The position numbers and the translations under genes are program-made. Shown here in pieces: positions 1 through 6,551 of a stretch of 8,783 nucleotides of DNA. Source of the stretch: an uncultured Mycoplasmatota bacterium (lineage in GTDB: Bacteria; Bacillota_I; Bacilli_A; Mycoplasmatales; Mycoplasmoidaceae); the NCBI GenBank assembly GCA_949527715.1, contig CATEWF010000040.1, positions 1 to 8,783 of the forward strand, in the 5' to 3' direction. The notes beneath the pieces are model-generated. The model was not told where the DNA came from and ran no database searches. It worked only from the letters and a program-made list of their open reading frames with translations. Numbering within the stretch: the stretch's first letter is position 1; each line of letters starts with the position of its first letter.

Positions 1-1
1 A

Positions 2-970
2 ACAAAACACGGATTTAAACCAATGCTTGTTGGGTTAGATATTTATCGTCCCGGTGCAATTGATCAATTGAAACAACTTTCTACAGAAATTAATGTAGAT
101 TTTTATGATCACGGGTCTCAAAATCCTAGAGACACCGCAGTAGAAGCTTTAGAAAAAGCAAAACAAAATAAAAACGATTTTATTATTTTTGATACTGCTG
201 GACGTCTACAGACAGATGAAACTTTAATTAAGGAATTAGTTGATTTAAAAAAGATTATTAAACCATCAGATACTTTATTAGTAGTTGATGCAATGAGTGG
301 TCAAGATATGATTAATGTTGCAACAGAATTCAATGATAAATTAAATTTATCAGGGATCATCATTACAAAATTAGATTCTGATGCAAAAGCTGGTGTTGCT
401 TTATCCCTTACAAGCTTATTAAATGTTCCAATCAAGATGTCAGGTATTGGTGAAAAGATTGGGTCGTTAGATTTGTTCTATCCTGAAAGAATGGCAGATC
501 GTATTCTTGGTTTGGGTGATATTATGACACTTGCAGAAAAAGCTGCAGATGTTATTGATGAAAACCGTTCTAAAAAAACTATTATGAGAATGTTGTCTGG
601 AAAAATGGATTTAGAAGATTTACTATGACAAGTTCAACAAGTTAACAAAATGGGCTCATTAGATTCAATTGTTAAAATGATGCCAGGTACTCAAAAAATT
701 TCAAAAGACCAAGTTGAACTAGCAGAAGAAAAAATTAGAATCTGAAAGATTCTAATGAATTCAATGACTCTAAAGGAAAGAAGAAATCCTGCTTTAATTC
801 GTAAATCAATTTCTAGACGTACAAGAATTGTGAATGGTTCAGGAAGAAAACCAGATGAATTAAATAAAATGCTTAATGAGTTTGATAAAACCAAAAAGAA
901 AATGGATGAAGTAGCATCAGCATTGAGAAAAGGTAAGAATCCAATGAGTATGTTGAAAAATATGCGTTAG
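2..970 (+). CDS. ffh: Signal recognition particle GTPase Ffh (5'-truncated by window edge)
   Basis: Ffh binds 4.5S/SRP RNA and signal sequences and, with FtsY, delivers ribosomes making membrane proteins to the translocon. The first full codon in frame is at base 2, and 322 residues are present. By comparison with family members of about 450 residues, roughly 125 N-terminal residues (N domain and P-loop) lie outside the window. Visible GTPase motifs are the DIYRPGA block (base 38 on), DTAGRL (from 191), TKLD (from 365) and a GIGEKIGSLDLF block. The M domain follows, with SGKMDLEDLL, MMPG and the basic RNA-binding stretch containing SMTLKERRNP and NGSGRKPDEL, then a Met/Lys-rich tail ending KNMR. 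Two in-frame TGA codons (626-628 and 743-745) must be Trp, since reading through them joins the GTPase and M domains in one frame. The TAG stop (968-970) overlaps the rnjA stop on the other strand. Identification is very secure. Confidence 0.97.
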
Positions 971-2652
971 TCAACATCAAAAATTGTTGTTCTAATTAAT
1001 GGACGTTTCTTTTTGTGTCTTCAAATAAATGATCCAGCAACATTTTCACAAATTTTTCTAATTTCGTTATTATTGATCGAAGATTGTTGTTTGTTCATTA
1101 ATTCTTCTATATTTGTTTTGATTGTATATGAAATTTTTGTAATTAATCCATAATGAGATTTTGCGTAAATGCAACCTCTAGTAGAAACAACCGGATTATC
1201 AATTACTTTTTTATTCTTTCTATCAATCAATAACGTTATGTTAAATACACCATCTTGTGAAAGAATACGACGATATTTTAATAAGCCATCAGAATCACTA
1301 TTGATATTGTTACCATCAACATAGACATCATAGATGTCTATAAAATCATTTGTTGCTTTTGCACTATGATTTAATAACTCAATTTTTTGACCATTTGTTA
1401 CTTGAATAACATTATCAGGATTAATTCCTGCATTAGAAGCATTTTTTCTTAAAGATTTTAGCATTTTATATTCGCCATGAATTGGAATTAAATATAAAGG
1501 ATTAATTAACTTAAACATCAATTGTTGCTCTGTTTCTGTTGCGTGTCCAGAAGCATGTAGTTTTTGTTCTTGTTTGTTAGTTATGATTGTAATGTTTTTT
1601 CTTGAAAGTTTATTTAACAGTTTCTCAACGCTTTCGTAATTTCCCGGAATTGGATTAGATGACATTATTAGAGTATCAGTTGGTTTAAAAGTAATTCAAG
1701 CATGTTTTCCCATAGCCATTTGATTTAATGCTGCCATTTCTTCGCCTTGTGATCCAGTACACAAAACTAAAATTTCATTATCAGGATATTTTTCAATTTC
1801 TCTAGCTTCAATAAATCAATCATCACTAACATTTAAGAAACCAACATCTATTGATGTCTCAATATTTGTTATCATTGATCTACCGATTAAACAAATCTTT
1901 CGATTATTTTTAATTGCAATTTCAATAATTTCTTCAATTCTTCCTAAGTTAGAAGCAAAAGTAGATAGGAAAACTCTACCCCTTGCATTATCAATAATTT
2001 TTTTAATTTCATTAATAATGTATTTTTCACTGACAGAGAAACCTTGAGTTTCTGAATTTGTAGATTCACACAACAAAATATCAATATCTCTTCTGCCTAA
2101 TTCAGCCATTTTTTGAATATCTGATTCATCACCCTGTGTAGAAAAATCAAATCTAAAATCACCAGTTGATACAATTTTTCCATTTGGTGTTTCAAAATAT
2201 ATACCAAAAGCATCTGGAATAGAGTGACACACTCGAAAGAATTCAATCTTAAAGTGTTTTGATCGAATTATTTTGCTATCATCAAATGTTTCAAATGAAT
2301 ATTGTTGTAGATTTTTATGTTCTTTTAATTTCTTCTTAATAATACCTGTAGTCAACTTTGCGGCATAAATTTTAGGAATTGATACTGTTTTTAATAAATA
2401 TGGGATACCACCTATGTGATCTTCGTGGGCGTGAGTAACAATCAATCCTTTGATTTTATCCTTATTTTGAACTAAGTAATCGAACGGACAAATAATTGAA
2501 TCCACTCCTAATAAATCGTTAGCATCAGCAAATTTAATTCCGCAGTCAATTACATAAATTTCGTCATCATGTTCAATGACATACATGTTTTTCCCAATTT
2601 CTTCAATTCCACCTAATGCAAATATATATGTTGGTTTGTTAGAATTTTCCAT
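967..2652 (-). CDS. rnjA: Ribonuclease J (metallo-beta-lactamase / beta-CASP RNase)
   Basis: RNase J is a zinc-dependent endo- and 5'-3' exoribonuclease for mRNA decay and rRNA maturation, and mollicutes use it in place of RNase E. The protein is 561 residues, the usual size. In order it has an N-terminal FALGGIEEIGKNMYV block, the metal-binding HAHEDH (74-79), a further ligand His at VCHSIPD (143), STGDF with Asp165, the beta-CASP region with LCESTNSE, the CTGSQGE and SSNPIPGNE-like (SSNPIPGNYE) blocks, HASGHA (366-371), IPIHGEY (His392), and a C-terminal domain ending RPLIRTTIFDVD. Three TGA codons are Trp (W279 at 1816-1818, W319 at 1696-1698, W544 at 1021-1023). An in-frame ATG lies 8 codons upstream (2676), but the ATG at 2650-2652 is preferred because AGGAG sits 5 nt before it and it starts just after the def stop. 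The gene lies directly downstream of def. Whether a second RNase J exists elsewhere is unknown. Confidence 0.97.
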
Positions 2653-2657
2653 TTTTT

Positions 2658-2662
2658 CTCCT
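2658..2662 (-). promoter_or_regulatory. Shine-Dalgarno site of rnjA, overlapping the def stop codon
   Basis: On the minus strand the sequence reads TAGGAGAAAAAATG. AGGAG (2662 down to 2658) lies 5 nt before the ATG at 2652-2650, and its first two bases are the last two of the def TAG stop (2663-2661). It is one of only two clear Shine-Dalgarno sites in the window and decides the rnjA start. A ribosome finishing def would stop on top of the rnjA ribosome-binding site, which suggests translational coupling (inference). Confidence 0.8.
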
Positions 2663-3209
2663 ATAAAGGTTTTCAATTTTTTTCTGTATAAAATTTATTT
2701 TGCTCATTTATATGATCGTAATAAAGTATTCCAGATAAATGGTCTATTTCATGTTGCAAACATATTGAAAGTAAACCTTCAGCATTTATTGTAACATCTT
2801 TATTATTTAAAAGATCATAAGCTTTTACAATTATTTTCGAATTTCTTGGAACATATCCTTTGTGATCTTCTTTTACACTAAGACAACCTTCCCCAGATTG
2901 TAGGTATGTAATACCTAATGACCTAGAAACAATCTTGGGATTAGCCAACAAATACCGATATTGTTGTCCATTAAATTCAAAATTAATATAAATTACTTTT
3001 TTTAAGAAACCAACTTGTGGTCCAGCTACTGCAATTCCAGGGCGAATACCATATTCTTGCTCTTGTCCTTTATCACATGCATCAATGTATGACATCATTT
3101 TATTAATGTATTCTTGATCTTCTTTGGATATAGGAATAGAAACGTCTTTTGAGACTTCTCTTAAGAGTTTATTTGAATCTAGCAATATTCAAGATTGTTT
3201 TGGTTTCAT
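2661..3209 (-). CDS. def: Peptide deformylase
   Basis: This metalloenzyme removes the formyl group from the N-terminal formyl-Met of nascent proteins at the ribosome exit. It is 182 residues. Motif 2 is EGCLS (107-111, metal ligand Cys109) and motif 3 is QHEIDHL (metal ligands His153 and His157, catalytic Glu154). Motif 1 appears as GIAVAGPQ (58-65), two residues away from the family consensus GxGxAAxQ. A TTG at 3185 opens a shorter frame, but the start is placed at the ATG at 3207-3209. That adds MKPKQSWI, which resembles the start of mycoplasma deformylases as I remember them, and its Trp7 is a TGA codon (3189-3191). Trp179 is also TGA (2673-2675), so the gene extends past it to the TAG at 2663-2661. 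There is no good Shine-Dalgarno site. A minus-strand extended -10 lies about 38 bp upstream. It is first in a pair with rnjA, only 8 nt apart. Confidence 0.95.
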
Positions 3210-3246
3210 TAAAAAATGTGAATATATTAAGATAATTGTATAAAAT

Positions 3247-3255
3247 ATTATAGCA
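3247..3255 (-). promoter_or_regulatory. Extended -10 promoter element for def-rnjA
   Basis: On the minus strand the sequence reads TGCTATAAT, a perfect extended -10 (TGnTATAAT), with the hexamer at 3252-3247. Transcription would start near 3240, giving a leader of about 30 nt before the def ATG at 3209. I see no convincing -35, as is usual for mollicute promoters and tolerated when TGn is present. It shares the 79-bp divergent region 3210-3288 with the rpmE promoter. Confidence 0.6.
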
Positions 3256-3272
3256 TAAGATTAGTTATTAAA

Positions 3273-3278
3273 TATAAT
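3273..3278 (+). promoter_or_regulatory. -10 element (TATAAT) for rpmE
   Basis: A perfect TATAAT lies 10 nt upstream of the rpmE ATG (3289-3291). At the usual distance transcription would start near 3284-3286, so the mRNA would have almost no leader. That agrees with the lack of any Shine-Dalgarno sequence before rpmE. No clear -35 is present at the expected spacing. Mycoplasmas are known to use -10-only promoters. Confidence 0.55.
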
Positions 3279-3288
3279 ATACAAATAT

Positions 3289-3600
3289 ATGAACAAGAAA
3301 ATTCAACCTAATCTAAAGGAAACAAAGTTCAAATGTGCTTCATGTGGTACAGAATTTACTATTTTGTCTACCAATAAAGCTGAAGTAGTTACTCTTGATG
3401 TTTGTTCAAATTGCCACCCATTTTATAAAGGTGGTCTATCTGATCAAAAAGTTAAAGGACGTGCAGAAAAACTTTCTAAGAAATTTGAAGCTGGAAAAAC
3501 AACTTCTACAACTAAAAAAGTTAAAACTGTTAAAACTAAAAAATCAGGTAACAAGAAAGTTGTTAAATCTTTAGACGAACTTACATCAACTGAAAAATAA
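3289..3600 (+). CDS. rpmE: 50S ribosomal protein L31 (zinc-binding type) with Lys-rich C-terminal extension
   Basis: L31 bridges the two ribosomal subunits at the central protuberance. The first 70 or so residues match the family. There is a zinc ribbon with CASC (16-19) and CSNC (39-42), followed by the diagnostic HPFYKGG block and a VKGRAEKLSKKF helix. The four cysteines mark the zinc-containing form rather than the Cys-less paralogue used under zinc shortage. The protein is 103 residues against about 70 in typical bacteria. The extra 33 or so residues (about 71-103) are a low-complexity Thr/Lys/Val tail. No Shine-Dalgarno is present, and the ATG is a few bases from the predicted transcript start. 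The gene opens the rpmE-prfA-prmC series, with an intrinsic terminator between rpmE and prfA. It contains no Trp codon. Confidence 0.96.
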   Translation: MNKKIQPNLKETKFKCASCGTEFTILSTNKAEVVTLDVCSNCHPFYKGGLSDQKVKGRAEKLSKKFEAGKTTSTTKKVKTVKTKKSGNKKVVKSLDELTSTEK

Positions 3601-3623
3601 CATCATTTGTCTTCTTTCATAAT

Positions 3624-3645
3624 AAAAGACGATATCGTCTTTTTT
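3624..3645 (+). terminator. Intrinsic (hairpin plus U-tract) terminator after rpmE
   Basis: A perfect inverted repeat, AAAAGACG-ATAT-CGTCTTTT (3624-3643), is followed by further T residues (T run 3640-3645). It begins 23 nt after the rpmE stop codon and ends 28 nt before the prfA start. The stem is 8 bp with a 4-nt loop and three G-C pairs (six G/C bases), the strongest hairpin I see in this AT-rich window. It would end or attenuate rpmE transcription, leaving prfA-prmC to read-through or to their own promoter. Confidence 0.75.
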
Positions 3646-3673
3646 ATGTAATAGAAGATTTTTTATACATACC

Positions 3674-4753
3674 ATGGAATACAATAAAAGATTATTTGAA
3701 TCACTAGAATCAATATCAAACAAGTATTTAGAGCTTAATAAGCAGCTTGAATCTGCTAATTTACCTATTAATCAATTAACTGAAATTAATAAGCAAATTA
3801 AGCATGCGGCACCATTACATGATAAATTCTTAGAATATAAAAAGTTAATTGATAATGGAGCGCAAGACGAAAAAATATTATCTAGTGAAACCGATAAAGA
3901 TTTAATTGACTTAGCTAAAATGGAACTAGATGAAATAAAAACTCAAATTCCAACATTAGAAGAACAAATTAAAATTTTATTATTACCAGTTGACCCAAAT
4001 AATGAAAAGAATGTTATTGTTGAAATGAGACCTGGTGCAGGAGGAGACGAATCATCTATATTTGTTGCCGATTTATTTGATACATATAAAAGATTTGCTG
4101 ATAAGCAAAACTGAAAAATTAAAATAATGGATATTTCACAAAACTCTTGTGGATATGATTACATTTACTTCAATATTTCTGGTGAAAAAGTATATTCAAA
4201 AATGAAATTTGAATCTGGGGTTCATCGAGTTCAACGTGTTCCTGCAACAGAATCAAAAGGTAGAGTACATACTTCTACAATAACAGTTGCTGTATTACCT
4301 GAATTTGATGCTGTAGATGTAAAAATTAATCCTGCTGATTTAAGAATTGATACATATAGAGCCTCAGGAGCCGGAGGTCAACATGTTAATAGAACCGAAT
4401 CTGCTGTAAGAATCACTCATATACCAACAGGTGTAGTAGTAAGTTGTCAAGAAGGTAAGTCACAATTTGAAAATAGAGATACTTGTATGAAAATGCTATA
4501 TTCAAAACTTTGAGAAAAACAAGAAACTGAAAGAAACGAGAAAATATCATCTATGAGAAAATCTCAAGTTGGTACAGGTGATCGTTCTGAAAAAATAAGA
4601 ACATACAACTACCCTCAAAATAGAATTACTGATCATAGAATTGGTTTAACATTAAACAAACTTGATCAAATCATGCAAGGTAATCTTGATGAAATAATTG
4701 ACCCATTAATTGCCGATGAACAAACAAGATTAATGAGTGAATTAAAGATTTAA
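3674..4753 (+). CDS. prfA: Peptide chain release factor 1
   Basis: RF1 reads UAA and UAG in the ribosomal A site and triggers peptide release. The protein is 359 residues, the family length. It has the Glu/Lys-rich N-terminal coiled region (1-110), the VEMRPGAGGDES block, the stop-codon-recognition tripeptide PAT (190-192, in RVPATESKGR), which identifies RF1 rather than RF2, and the catalytic GGQ (234-236, in SGAGGQHVNRTES). It ends with the GDRSEKIRTYNYPQNRITDHR block. Two TGA codons (4112-4114 and 4511-4513) are Trp, and all segments lie in one frame. The ATG at 3674 fits the family N-terminus, although no Shine-Dalgarno precedes it. A weak -10-like TATGTAAT (3645-3652) just after the terminator could serve it. 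The stop is TAA, 1 nt before prmC. With UGA meaning Trp, RF1 would be expected to be the only class I release factor. Confidence 0.97.
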
Positions 4754-4754
4754 A

Positions 4755-5594
4755 ATGACTTTTTTTGAAGCCTTTAATAAAATTAAGAAAAATCATTCAA
4801 CAAATGATCTCGTTATTTTTGAAATCATTTTTTATTTATCAAAAAAAGTAAAGGATAAAGTTTCATATATAACAAATAGAAATAAACAAATTGATTTTAA
4901 ATTTAAAGATTTATCTAGTAGGTGTGATGAGTATTTTATATCAAACAAACCGTTAGGTTCGATAACTAAAAATACAAGATTTTTAGGATTAGATATTGAT
5001 GTTTTTGAAAATATTTTAGTTCCTAGAAATGATACTGAGTTTGTTTGCGAGATAGCAAAAGAAAAAATAAACGAAAAATTTAAAAATAAAAATATTGAAA
5101 TAGTTGATTTGTGTTCTGGAACGGGCAATATTGGATTATTTTTAAAAAAAGAATTTAAGGAAGCGAAAGTTACTTGTCTTGATATTAATCCTGTTTCTAT
5201 TAAAAATATCAAACATAATGCAAATAAAAATAAAATTTCTGTAAATACAATTGAAGGAGATTATTTTGAAACTTTAATAAATAACAAATTAAAATTTGAT
5301 GTAATTGCAATGAATCCACCATATGTTGCAAAACACGAATTAGATGATACTATGAAAAATTATGAATTAGAGATTAGTTTTATTAATTCAAAAAAACCTA
5401 ATGATTTTTATTACAATATAATTTCTAAACGCAAAAATGTAATCAAGAACATTAATGATTATTTAATGATATTTGAAATTTCTTCAACTCAAAAGAGCAA
5501 TTTAGAAAAATGGTTGATTAAAAATAATATCAATTTTGAATTTTACAAAGATTTATCAAAAAAATATAGAGTGCTAATCATTTCAAATGATTAA
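4755..5594 (+). CDS. prmC: Release factor glutamine methyltransferase PrmC (HemK)
   Basis: PrmC methylates the glutamine of the release-factor GGQ motif using S-adenosylmethionine. Here the substrate would be RF1, encoded immediately upstream. The protein is 279 residues, the usual size. Visible parts are a divergent Lys/Asn-rich N-terminal domain (1-80), the LVPRNDTE block (88-95, like family LIPRPDTE), SAM motif I as IVDLCSGTGNIG (116-127), the acidic residue after beta strand 2 in CLDINP, and the substrate-binding NPPY (187-190). It starts 1 nt after the prfA stop with no Shine-Dalgarno, so translational coupling is likely. Its only Trp is TGG (5511-5513), so it is the one Trp-containing gene here without TGA. 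Its N-terminal domain is more Lys/Asn-rich than that of prfA. It meets a glycosyltransferase gene tail to tail, 8 nt apart. Confidence 0.95.
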   Translation: MTFFEAFNKIKKNHSTNDLVIFEIIFYLSKKVKDKVSYITNRNKQIDFKFKDLSSRCDEYFISNKPLGSITKNTRFLGLDIDVFENILVPRNDTEFVCEIAKEKINEKFKNKNIEIVDLCSGTGNIGLFLKKEFKEAKVTCLDINPVSIKNIKHNANKNKISVNTIEGDYFETLINNKLKFDVIAMNPPYVAKHELDDTMKNYELEISFINSKKPNDFYYNIISKRKNVIKNINDYLMIFEISSTQKSNLEKWLIKNNINFEFYKDLSKKYRVLIISND

Positions 5595-5602
5595 ATGCAT
5601 TG

Positions 5603-6511
5603 TTATTTTTTTAATTTGCTGTTTTGCAATTCTCGAATAAAATTATTTGCTTTATCAACTAAACTTTTATATTCAGGCGCTTGTTTAAATGCTGGATTCT
5701 TTATATTGTGCTCAAGCTTATTAAAAAAAATTCTTTCGAAATAAAGATCATAATTTTTTGAAATTTCACTGTTGTCATTTTTTATATTCTCATATGCTTC
5801 TTTCATTACTAAAAAAATGTCATTTGCTTTTTTGTAATTAAATTCAGACAAAGCACGCGAATTCATTGTTTCTCTTAACATATATAGTACCTCAGGCCTA
5901 AAAATGATTGATTTTGCTTTTGAATATGTTAAGATTTGATAGTATAAATCTTCCAAATACATATCCTTTTCTTTAAATCATATATTGTTATTCAAAATAA
6001 ATTTTTTTGAATATGCTTTGGCTCATACAGAACATTTATCTTGGATGACGTTTTTTCAATTATTAATGTTAACAGGATGTTCTGTATAAAATTTAATACC
6101 TGCTGCATCAATAATTTTACCATCACTCATTAATATTCTATTTTCAAAAGAAAGAATATCAAGCTCTTGTCACTTATTAAAGGATTCATTGATTATTTCA
6201 AAACAAGTTGGCAATAAATAATCATCTGAATCCACATATACTATTATTTCTCCGATTGAATTTTTTACTCCGACATTTCTTGCGTTTCCAGGACCTAAGT
6301 TATTTGGCAAGTTAATAACCTTATAGTTTTCGTGTTCTTTTGCGTATTTATTTATAAACTGAGCAATAGAAAATTTTCTAGAGCAATCATTAACTAAAAT
6401 AACCTCAAAATTTTTGTATGATTGATTATTTATTGAATCAAAACATTCGGCAAGAAAATTTTGATTTGTATCAAATATAGGGATTATTACGCTTATTTTA
6501 TTATTTATCAT
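5603..6511 (-). CDS. Family 2 glycosyltransferase (GT-A fold), copy 1
   Basis: The predicted inverting sugar transferase has 302 residues. It begins with the GT-A nucleotide-sugar fold: ISVIIPIFDTN (6-16), VNDCS (40-44), NLGPGNARNVG (71-81) and the metal-binding DSDD (94-97, in VYVDSDDYL). The probable catalytic base is in MYLEDLYY (Glu187-Asp188), preceded by the acceptor-side WAKAYSKKF block (163-171). The C-terminal 100 residues are helical and charged. No signal peptide or membrane segment is visible, so it is presumably a cytosolic or peripheral membrane enzyme. Four TGA codons (6170, 6056, 6023, 5978) are all its Trp residues; with the standard code it would look like two fragments. Its ATG lies about 17 nt from the symmetric -10 shared with tig. 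It is a paralogue of the enzyme at 7870-8742. Donor and acceptor sugars are unknown; glycolipid or capsule synthesis are both possible. Confidence 0.9.
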
Positions 6512-6523
6512 TATTTAACTTTA

Positions 6524-6533
6524 TATAATTATA
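6524..6533. promoter_or_regulatory. Palindromic -10 element, predicted bidirectional promoter for tig and glycosyltransferase 1
   Basis: The 10-bp perfect palindrome TATAATTATA contains a consensus TATAAT on the plus strand (6524-6529) and another on the minus strand (6533-6528). Rightward transcription would start near 6536, about 16 nt before the tig ATG. Leftward transcription would start near 6521, about 10 nt before the glycosyltransferase ATG. Neither gene has a Shine-Dalgarno site, and no -35 is evident at 17 bp on either side. The whole divergent gap is only 40 bp (6512-6551), so both promoters must lie here or inside the opposing genes. Confidence 0.6.
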
Positions 6534-6551
6534 TATAAATATCTACTTGAC

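Noticed and set aside
691..894. Minus-strand open frame of 67 codons
   Set aside because: It lies entirely antisense to the Ffh M domain, which is a strong family match in the other frame.
1666..1815. Apparent break in rnjA suggesting a pseudogene
   Set aside because: Read with UGA as Trp, the segment continues in frame and contains the conserved CTGSQGE block, so the gene is intact.
2576..2794. Plus-strand open frame of 72 codons
   Set aside because: It is antisense to the rnjA 5' end and def 3' end, has no Shine-Dalgarno and no recognisable protein features.
4832..5212. Minus-strand open frame of 126 codons, Phe/Leu/Ser-rich
   Set aside because: It is the complement of Lys/Asn/Glu-rich prmC coding sequence; its hydrophobic look is a mirror artefact.
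5963..6169. Apparent gap splitting the first glycosyltransferase into two genes
   Set aside because: The gap has only TGA codons in frame, no TAA or TAG, and encodes the expected middle of the enzyme.
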